The notes under the pieces: generated by a model
What the model was told of the DNA's origin: nothing
Database searches by the model: none
The model's input: only the letters and a program-made list of their open reading frames with translations
In this document: positions 46,693 to 59,972 of the stretch, piece after piece
Layout of the letters: each line of letters opens with the position of its first letter
How positions within the stretch are numbered: the first letter of the stretch is position 1
Source of the DNA: Phycomyces nitens
Lineage: Eukaryota; Mucoromycota; Mucoromycetes; Mucorales; Phycomycetaceae
Assembly: GCA_022702545.1 (NCBI GenBank)
Contig: JAHRBC010000008.1
Location: forward strand, 744,001-808,000
DNA: 64,000 nt
Direction of reading: 5' to 3'
Position numbers and translations under genes: made by a program

Positions 46693-49147
46693 ATGACTCA
46701 GTCAACTATACATGTTGCAAGTGAAGAGGTCGATGTGCATGCCCCAGCAAGCACTTATTATACTACAGGAAGCAATGCTGGAAAGAGCATTAGAAGACTA
46801 AAGACCCTGACAGTAGGTTCATCAAATGGGCCCATCTTTATCCCATTTAACACCCCCAATTCTCTAGGATTCCAAACGACTAAACGAACAACCGGCTCGG
46901 AAAAGAAGGGCATCTCATGGTAAGAACTAATGTTAAATGACCACTTGCTAACCGTATTCCAAGATGACAAGAGCAAGGCCCAGAGGTTCTTGATCGATGT
47001 AAAAGAGACCCAGCGAATCCTGGTGGAGCAAGAGGATACAGACGGGGATTTCCAGATTACAGTCAATGATCTTGGACCAAAGACATTCTCGGTCGGAACA
47101 GCAGACTCAGGGGGCTATCGGAGAATCGAGATCAGAGGCACCTACATGCTATCAAATCTCCTCCAGGAACTTGCCCTGGCTGATGACTATGGCCGCAAAC
47201 ACATTGTACTGGATGAGGCTAGGTTGAACGAAAATCCAGTAGATCGTCTATCCCGCATGATACGTCACAACTTCTGGGATGGCCTAACTCGTCGAATTGA
47301 TGCCGAAGGACTAGAGATTATCTCGGCTGATCCAAAAAACAGATCGGCTAATCATACCCCACGCATCTATGTACCCCATGGTGAGGACCAGGTGTTTGAG
47401 TACTACACAAAAGTGGCTGCCACACGTACCCATCTCAATCTGGAAGTCGAGCGATTACCTCCAAAGATCACTCCCGAGTACGTCAAGAGCATCAATGACA
47501 GACCAGGTATTCTCGCCCTGGCAATGGAGAGTGTCATGGTTCATGGCCAGCCAACCCTCAAGGGTGTGCCATTTGTCGTGCCAGGTGGGCGATTCAACGA
47601 GATGTATGGCTGGGATTCCTACTTTGAAGCCCTGGGTCTCTTGGTTGACGACCGTGTGGATCTTGCAAAGGGCATGGTCGACAACTTTGTCTATGAAATC
47701 AAGCACTATGGCAAGATCCTCAATGCCAACCGTTCTTACTATCTGTCTCGGTCCCAGCCTCCCTTTTTGACCGACATGGCCCTCAAGGTGTACGAGAGAC
47801 TGCCGCCGACCAAGGAAAGCAAGCTATGGCTAGAGCGTGCTTTTCAGGCCGCAATCAAGGAGTACCACACCGTCTGGATGGCCCAACCTCGCCTGGACCC
47901 AGAAACCATGCTGTCTCGCTTCCATCCCGAAGGACTAGGAATCCCCCCCGAAACCGAGGCATCTCACTTTGATCACATCCTCCAACCCTATGCCACAAAG
48001 GCTGGTCTGTCCTTGGAAGCCTACATGACGGCCTACAACGATGGTACGCTAAAGGAGCCCAAGCTAGACGAGTATTTCCTACATGATCGTGCGGTGAGAG
48101 AGTCTGGTCACGACACCACGTATCGATATGAAAAGAGATGCGCCAATCTAGCCACAATTGACCTCAATTCTCTCCTCTACAAGTATGAGACCGACATTGC
48201 TGACACGATCGAGAAGATCTTTAACGGGCGGCTGGTGGACGAGAACAATTGTCTCCAGGTTGCAACCGAATGGCGCAAACGGGCCAGCCAGCGAAAGGAA
48301 CGCATTGACCGATACCTGTGGAATAAAGACGCCGGTCTGTACTTTGACTATGACACTGTCACCAAAAAGCAGAGCAAGTACGAGACGGTTACTGCATATT
48401 GGGCCATGTGGGCAAAGTGCGCTAGTCAAGAACAGGCTGACACGATGACCCTGAGATTACACAAGTTTGAGGCTTTGGGAGGACTAGTTTCGGGTACAGA
48501 AGAATCAAGAGGAATCACATCCCTGGATCGACCCAATCGACAATGGGACTTTCCATTCGGTTGGGCTCCCCACCAGATTATGACCTGGCGCGCGTTTCAA
48601 AACTATGACAAGATAGAGGTCGCACGTCGGCTGGCCTACCGATGGCTCTACACGTAAGTAATCAATCAATCGATCAATTATTAAGTGGCAAGAGACACGT
48701 ATTAATCTATAAATACAATCGACCGAAAAAAAAAGAATTACCAAGAGTTTTGTAGACTTTAATGGTGTTGTACCCGAAAAGTACGACGTTGTCAGCCTGA
48801 CACACAAGGTTCAGGTAGAATATGGCAATGTTGGCACAGATTTCAAGTATGTTCCTCGAGAAGGGTTTGGGTGGATGAATGCTTCCTATCAGCTCGGCCT
48901 GGACCTTGTGAACACCCAAATGCGCCGTGCACTTGGAACCTGTACCCACCCTGATCTATTCTTTGAACAAGCGCTAAAGAGACAGCAATTATTTGACACC
49001 ATTCAACGTCGAAAGTCCCTGGAGGCTTCTGCTAGAACTATTACTCAAAATGGACAAATCACAGCAGCCATTACTCGTATCGAAGCAGAGAGTGGTCTGG
49101 GCAATCCTGTATTTGATTTCTCGAGCCATCAATTTAGCCGCCATTAG
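46693..49147 (+). CDS. NTH1: Neutral trehalase (GH37) with PKA site
   Basis: Cytosolic alpha,alpha-trehalase that splits trehalose to glucose, used at spore germination and stress recovery. Four exons (46693-46812, 46868-46919, 46964-48653, 48736-49147) give 757 residues, as in fungal neutral trehalases. The second exon is 52 bases and encodes the PKA motif RKRRAS (Ser about 56), followed across an intron by [15 protein letters not shown] Ca2+-binding EF-like loop DTDGDFQIT comes next. Trehalase signatures [15 protein letters not shown] (about 264) and [12 protein letters not shown] (about 583) are intact; the family end NASYQLGL is present. A single-exon reading from 46930 would remove the phosphorylation site. 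Phosphorylation by PKA plus Ca2+/14-3-3 activates this family. Confidence 0.97.
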
Positions 49148-49757
49148 ATTAGGACAATAATAATTAATGGATGTCAATAAATGTATAGAACAGGAATCCA
49201 ATTCAATTGAATAATGATATGTTTGATTCCTTAAGCAATTTTCCTTTTTTGATTTTAAGATTATTTTCCAGCCTTACTGTCTGTCTGATGGGATGCCTAT
49301 TTGGTTATTCATGGGAATATATCATATTTCTTAAAACATATATAATGTCAAACTTGACCTCATCTTGGTCCCCAACCAAACCAACAGATATAGAATAGAA
49401 TAAGCTGGATTATTTGTCTCTCTCTTTTTATCTTTTCTTGTTACATCAAAACTTGTGTAAATGATTTCTGACAGGCTGATTAGCACAAGCCCAAAATAAG
49501 CCGGTATCCATGGCAAGATAAGCCATAAATAAAGTCTGGCTATTCAATCGCCCTTTGTTACAACAACAACAACAACAAAAAAACTACCAGAGTCCTGGAT
49601 CCTGTTTGAGATATTTTGTGTCTTTTTTCTTTATTTATTTAATGGGAAGGATTGGATGTAAAAATAAGCCACCATGGTTCCCTATTGTGTCCATCTTGGA
49701 ATACATGGAAATTGGGTATTTAATCATAATAGTAATAATAAAAAGAAAAATGTTGGT
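49148..49757. other. Intergenic, convergent 3' flanks
   Basis: About 600 bases with CAA repeats near 49561-49578. No coding exon recognised. Confidence 0.5.
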
Positions 49758-52149
49758 CTAAAGGCGATATTTAAAAGTAATCGATTCATCTCCAAGAACC
49801 TCAATGGCCTCAATATCAGCAGACTGTTGCTCTGCCTCTTGGGCCTTGATGGCGGCTTCCTTGAGGTTATTTTCACGTTTCAACAGACATCTGTGCAGAA
49901 ATGCCAGGCATACAAAGGCCACCAGGAACCCAAGATTGATGCTGTGTCCACGGACTAGAATGATAGAAATTATATAAGCCGATAGATATAACAAGATGTT
50001 ATTATTATTATTATTATTGTTTTATCCTTACTGTAACGAGGTGCATCCGAGGCACGATAGACATTAGATCCCACTAGGCCTACAGACACAGGTAAACAAA
50101 CAAATAAACAAAGGCCTCAAGAGACTAACTAGCATCGAATTACCAGCAGAATTGTTTGCAGAAACAGCCATTGCTGTTGCAACACTCTTTTTCATATCAG
50201 GAGCGATATTGCTTGTCAGCCAGGCATTTACTATTGGGTTGATAACAAATATTCCGGCCACTGCTACACACACGGCTGCATACAAGGCGTCGCGCGTAGT
50301 AAGGAAGCAGAGTAGTGCATATCCAACCAAACAAAACAGGGCGCCTCCAATGGCATGGAAGGCGCGGTCTTTTTGTCTATCAGAAGAGTATGCAATACAA
50401 ATCATCTAGAATATTGGTGCATTAGTAGAAGAATACTGAGAAACAGTGATGATAATAATAATAATAAAGATCAATACGATCATATAAATTCACTTACGAC
50501 CACGACTGCACACAGATATGGAGGGGCTAAAAAAGAAAAAAGCTATCTAGGTTAGTAAAAGGCTTCAAATGATCTCAAAGAGACTTGCCTGACATTAGGT
50601 TGGCAGATAGCTTATCATCGTATCCCATTCCGCGTACAATCAATGGCAGAAAACTGTGGGTTGATACATATATGATGATGAGTAATTATTGATCCATGAT
50701 CTATAGCCTTGGCGATCGTTATTTACTTTGAGATACTTGTATTTGGCACACTTCCGCAAAAGAACATGACCATCCACATCCACACCTTCCAGTCAGTGAG
50801 GGCCTTGAAGGCCTGCTTTTTGTTAGTAGCATTCAAATCACCCAGTGTAAGGTGGCCATGATCAAGAGGAGAGTCGACCTCGAGTCTTTTGACAGCCAAT
50901 ATGCGTTGTTCAGGTGTAAGACGAGACCATGTGGAGGCAGATGCAGGCAGATAGAACCTATAAGAGAATAGATCCATCTTATTACCACTTGTATATATAC
51001 ATATATACATTATAGCTTTTAAAATCTTACCATGCAATGATGGCCATCAATACAGTTGGAATACCTTCGATAAGAAATAGCCACTACGATATTGTTTAGG
51101 GTTTTTTTTCCACATACTATAGGATAATTTACCTGCCAGCCAGTCATTCCGTTAGAGCCTCTTAACTGAAGAATGCCATACGCAAGTACACCGGCTATTA
51201 TTTATTGTTATTGTTATTATTTTTTGTTCGTTTATTATTTGCAATACGCTTTGTAATACTGGAAATCAAGTGTAGATAATTTACCGTATGCATGGGCAGC
51301 CACCGTAGACCCCCAAAACAGAGCAATGCGGGTTGCCTAGCAAAGAAGATGAGTGAGCATGGCTGTATATCTAGTGATCACACTCAACAAACAATCTCCA
51401 CTGTTGCTTATTTGTTTATTTAATTCATGTACCATTTCGTCCTTTTTGTAAAACTGAGTCAGGAAGAATAATACGCCTTGGAATTGGAATTAAAATAGGG
51501 TAAGAATGGTGCCTAGACATCAGTATTGTTATTTACCAGGGAAAAATCCGGCCTCAAAGAAGCCAAGAAAAAAGCGAAGGGTCATTAGGCCAGCATAGTT
51601 CTTTACACCCGCATGGCAACAGGCAACGATACCCCACAAAAGCATTAGGGTAGGCAGCCTATTTTAACATTTTTGCATACAAATGTAATTAAATAAGCTG
51701 AACGAGGGGGGGTGGGGGTGGGGGTGGAGGAGTTAATGAGATTCTCAAGAGCTAATTACCATCTACGAGCTGTTAGTCGTTTGAGGATCATATTGCTTGG
51801 AATTTGGAAGATAAGAAACCCGGCCTAGAACACAACGGTTGGGTTAAAGTCATGGTATTTTGGATTGACCATCAATGGATATACATACGTAGAATATGGT
51901 AACACATGTATTGAATTGGCCAGGTGTTATGCCAATGTCCTCTTCAAAGTTGTCCAAGACAGCGTTTCCTAGAGATAATATGAGTCTTGATAGTTGATTC
52001 CAAAGATACTTACCAAGACTGGATCGATCCAGGGATGAAAAGAGATACATGAAACTCAGGAAGGGCAAGAGTTGGGTATCAAATTTGCGAACAAGGCGCC
52101 GTTCAGCATCTATGGCCAACTGTGGGTCATTTGTATCTAATGGAGCCAT
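49758..52149 (-). CDS. MFS permease, anion:cation symporter (Dal5-like) family
   Basis: Twelve-helix importer of small anions such as allantoate, nicotinate or other vitamins in related proteins; substrate not deducible. At least ten small exons on the minus strand. Start MAPLDTNDPQLAIDAERRLV, first helix LLPFLSFMYLFSSLDRSSLG joining to NAVLDNFEEDIGIT across an intron. Family marks: AGFLIFQIPSNMILKRL, RFFLGFFEAGFFPG, LTPEQRILAVKRLEVD in the central loop, WKVWMWMVMFFCGSVPNTSI, ATAMAVSANNSAGN and the last loop SNVYRASDAPRY. Ends in a cytosolic tail (EAEQQSADIEAIEVLGDES). The NSAGN plus SNVYR motifs are characteristic of the ACS group. Exon ends inside the gene are approximate. Confidence 0.9.
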
Positions 52150-52635
52150 ATTAATTGATATTAAAAGAGAGAGAGAGAGAGAGAGATAAAAGAAGAAGGG
52201 AAATAAAATAAATAAATAAAAAAGAGTGAATTATAAAGGAATCAATTGATTTATTACGTGTTTCTTGGGATGGAATTGACTGATAGCTGTAAGGCATTGG
52301 ATGCTAAAGACCAAACAAACAGGTAATAAAATATACAGAATAAATGTATAAATATAGGTTCAATAGTCAGAAATGTATGCTTAATTATAAACAAAATTTG
52401 GCCTCAAAGAAGTATCCAGAGGTCAGGAAGAGAGAGAGAGAGAGAGAGAATATCAAGCGCCAAAATAACAATAAAAATAAAAACTAAGAAGCCTTTGTCG
52501 ATATATAAAGACAAATGAAATGAGTATCATCTGACCCATCGGGTATTTTGATATATCTCTTTTTGACTAGATTTGTGCATTTTTTATTATATTTTCATTT
52601 TGAAGTCCAGTCCATGATTCACACTTGTTTATACT
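52150..52635. promoter_or_regulatory. Divergent promoter, MFS permease and XRCC3-like genes
   Basis: The 486 bases between head-to-head starts. It contains two AG-dinucleotide runs (about 52167-52185 and 52430-52449) in otherwise A+T-rich DNA. Confidence 0.4.
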
Positions 52636-53852
52636 ATGGATCTAGTCATTAGACAGCTTGGTCTTGAGGATGCGATTGAGAAGAGTTAATATATAAATAC
52701 ATGATATTTTATTTTATTTAATTTAATTTAGTTTAATTTCGGTACATAGATGGACTAGATCAGCCGGAAGAGATCCTTACAAGGCCAATTCCCCAAGTAC
52801 AGCGGATCCTCAAGATCAGCACAGAGGATTGCAACACACTGTATTCAGCCACGGCCTCTGAAAAGTACGACTGGAAAAAGCGGCACCAGACAGCAAATGA
52901 CCTTTCGGATTCAACAATTCAGCTTGGGGATCCCGTATTTGATTCAATGCTTGGAGGAGGAATCCCACTAGGTTCAGTAACAGAAGTAGTAGGAGAAAGG
53001 TAGGTCAAGGAGGAGGAGGAGGAGGATTAATCTATTATTGTTATCATTATTATTAATAAAAATAAGCAATCAAGTTCGTCTGGAAAGACACAATTGGGTC
53101 TTCAACTCTGTTTTGCTGTTCAAAGCCAATACATGCATGGAGGTACTTGTAGATGCAAGCTTTATTGTGTATATAGTAGCATATACATCTATAAAAGTAA
53201 TTGACTCCATCTTGTAGAGGCTGTGTATATGCACAGCGAAGGTCGATTACCAACCCGTCGTCTGGATGTTCTTGGACATCATTTCTGTCCTCAAGATGCA
53301 GACCAGACAAAGCGCAGAATCCACACCATGCAACTCACTGATGACGGTCCATCCCAATACTTCTGTTTGGCTTATAAACTGCCCTTCTTTATCCAGCAGC
53401 ACCCAAATGTACGTCTGATTGTGATTGATTCAATATCAGCTCTGTACAGAGGCCAGCCAGATCGAGATAGATTTGAGCAGACAAAGGAGCTTTGTGATCT
53501 TGGGATGCGGTTCAAGAAGCTAGCCAGCACCCACAACATTGCTCTGGTTGTCATTAACCAGGTGTCTGATCGCCTGGATAAAGAAGACCGGGTTGGAGAG
53601 TGGATGGACCTAAAGATGTTGAGCCAGACCCCCTTGAGCCTATTTATCGATTCTCTCCAAAAGAAGCCTGTTCTTGGACAGACATGGTCAAATTCAATAA
53701 CAAGTCGTATCAGATTAGCACGATCTCCATTGCTTGATGGCCACCCTACACGGCGTATAGGCTGTGTAGAGTTCTCTCCTAGTGTACCTCGTCAAGGCTG
53801 TGAGTTTATCATCTGGGAAGGAGGGATCAAAAGCACCAACAGTCACATGTGA
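52636..53852 (+). CDS. Rad51 paralogue, XRCC3-like
   Basis: RecA-fold ATPase that supports Rad51 in homologous recombination. Four exons (52636-52684, 52750-52999, 53075-53142, 53218-53852) give 333 residues, close to XRCC3. N-terminal MDLVIRQLGLEDAIEK leads to the block IQLGDPVFDSMLGGGIPLGS typical of Rad51 paralogues; Walker A is GESSSGKTQ, made over an intron; EAVYMHSEGRLPTRRL matches YI.TE..FP..RL; Walker B is VRLIVIDSISALYR; the later blocks NIALVVINQVSDR and GQTWSNSITSRIRLAR fit. Ends SFIIWEGG-like, with sequence CEFIIWEGGIK. Rad57 is an alternative paralogue, but the spacing fits XRCC3 better. Confidence 0.88.
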
Positions 53853-54049
53853 CTTTTGATTGACAATCCACAAACTTTTCCTTTTTCTTTGGTTTTATTT
53901 TTTGCTTGTCAAAAACCAAACAGCCATCTTATTTTATACATATAATATATATTATATATATATATATATATTATATACATTATATATCTTTGCACGCATA
54001 CATTGTATATACTCTACAAACACCATTAAAAAAAAACATACAACCAAAA

Positions 54050-56039
54050 ATGCCTGCCTCTATTCAACACAAGGCATTACTGTCTGCATTCTCGCCTGAA
54101 AAGGCCGACAGTTTTGCCATTGTCACCAAAGACATCGATCGGCAGCGATTGCGAGTATACGATACCAAGACTGGACATGGAACTCACGATTATAGCCCAG
54201 AGAAGAATGAACAATTTAGCTGCTTGAGATGGGGCCAGATCAAGCAAACTGGAAAGGTGAGATTTGCAAGATATTGTTACGATTCTATACAATTGAGATT
54301 CCCAGACAATCTTGCATATATAAAAAAAAATATTTATTTATATTTATATATAAAATATAAAATAAAAACCAACGATAAATCAGCTGTAATGGGGTCAATA
54401 CCAGTAAATCAGTAATTAATTAATTAATTGATTCTCTTTAAACCTAAAGAACAAGGGATTGACGCGTGTAATCGTGCTGGGCACTCGGTCAGGATCAATC
54501 TTGTTCTATTCTCTTGCCACCAAATCAATCATCAAACGTCTCCAGGGCACCAAAGCTGTCACTGACTTTGTGCTGACAAAGGACGGCAGCATTGGCTATG
54601 CGGCTACCAATGAACTGTTTGTGACCCAGTGGAATATCGACAATGAAGTGGTCCAAAGGTAACTAGACTGGTTATATATATACCATTGTTGAGCATATTG
54701 TCTTTAGGACCTGGCTAGAGGACACCCAAGAGGCCACAAAGCTTGCATTGGATCATGATGACACACTCTTGGCAACAGCTGGAAAGACAATTCATCTGTG
54801 GGATCTTGGGGCCAGCAAGATTGCAAAGGTAAATTTTGGCTGCAAATAGTGGTAAACATGAAAATAAAAATGGGATATTGATGCGGGATCTTGAAGAGAT
54901 ACACAGGTCATACTGGGCCAGTAACCAAGATGATATTCACCAAAGACGACGGCCATCTGCTGTCAATTGCAGATGGAGATGAACATGTCCATATGTGGGA
55001 TTCGTCTCTGCAAAACCAGGATATGACTGACTTGGCTGGGCTTGTCTTGAGTGCTGCTGCCACTGATGTAGGTATTGCAGCAGACGGGACCATTCTAGCT
55101 GTATCTGTGGATGGCAGGGTTGGACTGTGGCAGAATCCTGTTTCAGAGGATGCACCTGTAATTGTCACCAGATCTGCGAAACGAGCACCCAATGCCACCC
55201 TTCGAATTGTCAGCCAAGACCAGAAAGACAAGACCGTACCCGTGTTGGCTGCAATGTTTGGCAAAAAGGACATGGTTTTGGCAAGAGGATCTGGACTGGC
55301 ACCTCAATTTGAAACCGTCTCTCTGCGGGACAGCCACGGCAACCTCATCTCAGACACCCTCCTTACCCGCTCATCTGCCACCACCATCCACACTGCCCCA
55401 TCCACACCCTCGAGCCAGAACCTCTTGACACTTGCCCTCAAGGCCAACGATGCCCAGCACATCAACCGATGCCTTGTAGCCGAGCCAGAAACCATCCGGG
55501 CAAATGTGGTTCAGCTGCCTACTGCACAGGTGGTCCCCCTTGTCAACCATCTGCTCAAGCGCCTCGAGTCTTCGGCCTCCAAGAACCTGGTGGTGATTGT
55601 GTGGCTCAAGACAGTCTTGCTTGTCCATAGTGCCTATCTGATGACCAAGCCAGACATGGTGACCAGCCTGGCCAATCTTCACCAGACCCTGGGCAATGGA
55701 AATGGATTCTCAAAGACGCTTGCCCTCCAGGGCCGCCTTGGACTCATCCAGAGCCAGATTGACGCACGGACACGGCAGACATGGGATGCCAGTGCTGATG
55801 AGGAGATTGGAGACCAGTCAGACTCGGACTCAGAGTCAGAAACAGAGGACGAAGAAGAAGAAGAAGAAGACATGCTTGATCTTGTTGGCGATGCAGATGA
55901 CATGGAAGTGGTATGTAATCAATTGTTTGTTTTGTGACTGGCTGGCTGGTTACTAATGTCATTACAGGATGCCGTCATGTTTGCAGAGGAGCAGGATGAA
56001 TCATCGTCGTCAGAGGAGGAGAGCGAGGATGATGAATAG
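54050..56039 (+). CDS. UTP5: Utp5/WDR43-like small-subunit processome protein
   Basis: Part of the t-UTP/UtpA subcomplex for nucleolar pre-18S rRNA transcription and processing. Five exons (54050-54256, 54450-54658, 54708-54828, 54897-55910, 55968-56039) give 540 residues. N-terminal WD40 propeller (HKALLSAFSPEKADSFAIVT, KAVTDFVLTKDGSIGYAATN, YTGHTGPVTKMIFTKDDGHL, HVHMWDSS) is followed by the Utp12 domain (LLTLALKANDAQHINRCL, VVPLVNHLLKRLESSASKNL, VVIVWLKTVLLVHSAYLM) and a Glu/Asp/Ser-rich C-terminus typical of nucleolar proteins. Gene lies directly downstream of the XRCC3-like gene, same strand, with 197 bases between. Confidence 0.92.
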
Positions 56040-56190
56040 ACCATTTAATAAACCAAATAACTTAAAAGTGATACAAAACTCTCAAGAGCCAATATAGAAA
56101 TCCTCAAATCTTTAACTCAAAATCTTCAATTCAAAATCCAAACATTCAAACACCCGCCCCTTGTTTCCCCCTTTCTCTTGTAAACTTCAA

Positions 56191-59100
56191 ATGCCATTTT
56201 TTCGTAAATTAGCCCACAAAGTCAAGGATAACATAAAATCCAACCTCCATGAGTTGATCTTTAACGATGAGGAGGATGATCGAGAAGAAGAGTATGCTTC
56301 TGGAGACCACAGGCACAAGTCCTTTGCTCCCGTACGTCATGAAGCACAAGTGAAGTATTTTATTGACGGCCACGACTACTGCTGGTAATGATCTATTCTC
56401 GGCAGTCAAGATGCTTAGATACTCTTATTTAGGGCCGTGTCTGAGGCTATTGAGAACGCAAAGACTTGTATCTTTATTGAAGACTGGTGGCTGGTAAGAT
56501 ATATATATAAAGAAAAAGTCAAGGTGTACAAGAGGAGCTCACATGTGTTATTAGACCCCAGAACTGGTAAGACAATACAGCCAAGCCAAAAGAGGCATTT
56601 TTGATACCGTCTGTCCAAAGCGCAGAAATCCTATTATCCTGGGAGGCTTTGATTTATACATATTCACTATTGCTATTATACTATTGCTACTATTATTACT
56701 ATTATTGTATCTGAACCTATTTCTTGGCAATCGGACCTTGTGGAAATATAGTATCTCCGAAGACCCCCAGCCAAGTACGACCATTTCAGAATTGATCAGT
56801 TACTGAGACGCAAGGCTGAAGAGGGCATCAAGATCTATGTGGTTGTATACAAGGTAGACCGCACAGACACTTGGTAAACAAATCTCGCTTAATTTTACTG
56901 ACCATTGCTTGTGTGCTGCAATTGTGGCGGGGGGAATATGGTTAATAGGAATTTGGTACAACAATGCCTCTTGACAGTCGTCATACAAAGGACAAACTTC
57001 AAGACCAGCATGAGAACATCATAGGTAACTTGCTTATTTATCAACTACTTTTTTTTAAACATTTGTATATGTATTAGTCCAGAGGCATCCTGACCATGCT
57101 GTGGGTGGAACCTTCTTCTGGTCTCATCACGAAAAGTTTGTGGTCATTGATAATGAAATTGCATTTCTGGGAGGCCTCGATCTATGCTTTGGGTAAGTTA
57201 AAGGATGTCTTTTGGTTTGGCTAACATCATCCAATATAGGCGCTGGGATACACACACCCACCGTCTGGCAGACTTCCATAGCCCTGAACCAGGAATGGAG
57301 ATCTTTCCCGGCCAGGACTATAGCGATGCTCGAGTCAGGGATTTCGAAGATGGCAAGTATTTTTAAAGGCTACAATAATATTCTGATTGTTATATATATT
57401 TATTTATATGTATATATGTATATAGTGAAAGAATGGAGTATGCGCTTGATTGACAAGACGGTTGTGCCTCGGATGCCATGGCATGACATCTCTCTATGTG
57501 TGGTAAGATCCCTTTTAATTGACTCCCTCAAGATCCATTGAATTCCAACCGTCTGTTATATTATCTATTAGATGGGTCAGCCTGTGCTGGATGTTGCCCG
57601 TCATTTCTGTGAGCGATGGAACTATGTAAAGTATTCAAAGGCAAACACAAGAAAGAGCATGCCCTGGCTCAAACCTCCACTGGGTGGATATAGTGCCAGT
57701 CAGTCTTTCAAGGTGCCTGGCTGGGAGAATCCTATGCACAAACACGAGCATTTTCCATCTGGTGTAGAAGATGTCGAGGGCTCATGTCGTGCACAGGTCC
57801 TTCGATCCAGTGCTGACTGGAGTTCAGGTATCCCATTAGAGGTAAGATATCAATGGATTGTGAATGATATACTAACACAAAATAGTGCTCAATCCAAACC
57901 GCTTATATCGATGCCATTAAGACTGCCCAGCACTGTGTCTACATTGAGAACCAGTTCTTTAGTACGTCCTTTTGTGCTAAACAAGATTGATATGTATTTA
58001 TTGGTTTTTTTTTGTGATAGTTACATCGACCGAAGAAGATCCTCAATTCATTGTCAAGAATTTGATCGGCAAGGCCATTGTAGAGCGCATTATCCGTGCA
58101 CACGAAGAACGCCAGAAATTCAAGGTGTTTGTCTTGATTCCCCTGATGCCTGCCTTCCCGGCCGACCTGATTACCAAGGCAGCCGCTTCAGCAAAGTAAG
58201 ATTCTTGGGATTACAATCGGTTGCCTTAACTCCATGCGTTTAGAATGGTCATGCATTTCCAGTACATTTCCATCTGTCGCGGCAGTCGGTCTATTCTAGA
58301 GAAGCTCAAGGCTGCCGGTATCGAGAATCCTGATGAGTACATCAGATTCTACAGTCTTCGAAGCTATGATCGAATCAATCGTACCAAGCTCGAGGAAATG
58401 CTGGCCCGTGCTGCTGGATATTCCCCACGCGACCAGCAATTAGCAGAAGCTGGTCAGTCAGTGAATGCACAGAGGGGCATCTTTTTCCATCAGCCGAATA
58501 AACCAGGAGAAGAGGTCAGGGTCCCTAGTTTCGAGGAGGCGGCTGCCCTGAGAGAAAAGTATAGACGTGATGCCGAGACCGTGTTCAGGGTAGATGACTG
58601 TATTGCATCAGACTCAATTGCCCACAATGCCATGGCAGGCGGTGACGTCGAGAGTGAGCCCTGGGTTACCGACACTGCATTTGAGGCTGCTCGTGATGAG
58701 TACTCTGAACGGGAAGAGGCAATGGCATATGTGTCAGAGGAGCTCTATATCCATGCTAAGCTCATGATTGTGGATGGTAAGACAAGATAATTAAATTAGC
58801 CACAAAAGAGGGTCCAATTATCACATTTATATTTATTTATATATACTAATTAAAACAATCGTTAGATCGCCTCGTTATTATGGGATCCGCAAATATCAAC
58901 GACCGTTCTCAGTGTGGCGAGAGAGACTCTGAAATTGCACTTCTTGTCGAAGATCAAGACATGATCCCATCAATGATGAATGGAAGACAGGTAAGGCAGG
59001 TCATTTTTGATACCAATCCTAACCAATTCCAGTATGATGCAGCTCGGTTTGCTGCTACACTGCGCCGGCAGCTGTGGAAGGAGCACTTGGGTCTGTTGGA

Positions 59101-59589
59101 AGACCAGCCTCTGGACGATGTCAATGATGCAATGCTGCCTTTGCCTGTGCCTCAGATCGATTACACTGACACCGACGATGATGCCAAGGTCATGGATCCT
59201 CTTTCTGAAGAGAGTCTTGACCTGTGGAATACGACTGCCAGTATCAATACAGAGGCATTCAGAAGTGTCTTTAATTGTGTGCCTGAAGAAAGTGGTCAGT
59301 TGTGTGGTTGTGTTTGAGAATCAAATGGATTTTCTGCAATGCTCGTGGTGCTTATCCATGTCTGATAGTGAGCAACTGGGACGAGTACAAGAAATTCTAC
59401 CCTAACCCTGAGGAGATCAACATTGGTCATATCAGTAACCCCAATATGCCTGTGGATGAGATTAGAGGCCATCTTTCCAAGATTCGTGGACATTTGGTCG
59501 AATTCCCCTATGGCTTCCTAAAGGACGTTGACCTTCAAGGCGAATCGATTCCGGTCATTAGCAATGTCGTCCAGGAATTGTATACTTAA
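56191..59589 (+). CDS. Phospholipase D (two HKD motifs)
   Basis: Hydrolyses phosphatidylcholine to phosphatidic acid, at membranes. Many short exons (about 14) between 56191 and 59589. Starts MPFFRKLAHKVKDNIKSNLH; then YFIDGHDYCWAVSEAIENAK, SIFIEDWWL-like CIFIEDWWLTPEL, YLRRPPAKYDHFRIDQLL. HKD 1 is FFWSHHEKFVVIDNEIAFLG with GGLDLCFGRWD after it; HKD 2 is YIHAKLMIVDDRLVIMGSAN with INDRSQCGERDSE. CVYIENQFF and FVLIPLMPAFPADL are the usual blocks between. The protein begins close to the catalytic core: the PX and PH domains of yeast Spo14 are absent, so it is the short fungal PLD form. Exon joins inside the gene were read only partly; two introns run between 56490 and 56750. Confidence 0.93.
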
Positions 59590-59720
59590 ATCACCCTTAT
59601 ATCATTAATAATAAATATTTAGCTTATTTGTATCATTTTAATTAAGCAATCGATATTGAGTTTATGATTTGTACGAATTATCCAAATTTTAATAGTAGAT
59701 CCAGTTCATAAAGGCTCTAT

Positions 59721-59972
59721 TTAGTTTGCTACACGTGCACGTCTCTTCTTTTGCTTTGCCTACAAAAGGTCAGTTTGACATTAGATCACCACGGCTCACA
59801 ATATTTTCAATCTTTTTTTTTCTTCCTTTACCTTGAGCTTTCCCTTGAGCTTAGAGGTCTTGTTGGTCTTTGTGGACACTTCACGGACGAGCTCAAGAGC
59901 ACTGCCCTTGGTAGACGATGCGGCAGGCATGGATACTCTTTGCAAGAGACCTCTTGTGAGTAATGACAACAT
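59721..59972 (-). CDS. Small basic protein, possible mitochondrial presequence
   Basis: Two exons on the minus strand read MLSLLTRGLLQRVSMPAASS then TKGSALELVREVSTKTNKT and, after an intron (about 59760-59832), the strongly basic end KLKAKQKKRRARVAN. Total about 60 residues. The N-terminus with Arg and no acidic residues could act as a mitochondrial presequence; the Lys/Arg end looks ribosomal or nucleic-acid-binding. A shorter start at MPAASSTKGSALELV is equally possible. No family recognised. Convergent with the PLD gene, whose stop is only 131 bases away. Confidence 0.6.

Noticed and set aside
46930..48657. Single long trehalase frame beginning at an internal Met
   Set aside because: Its first residues are intron sequence. 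Two upstream exons restore the kinase motif and the family N-terminus.
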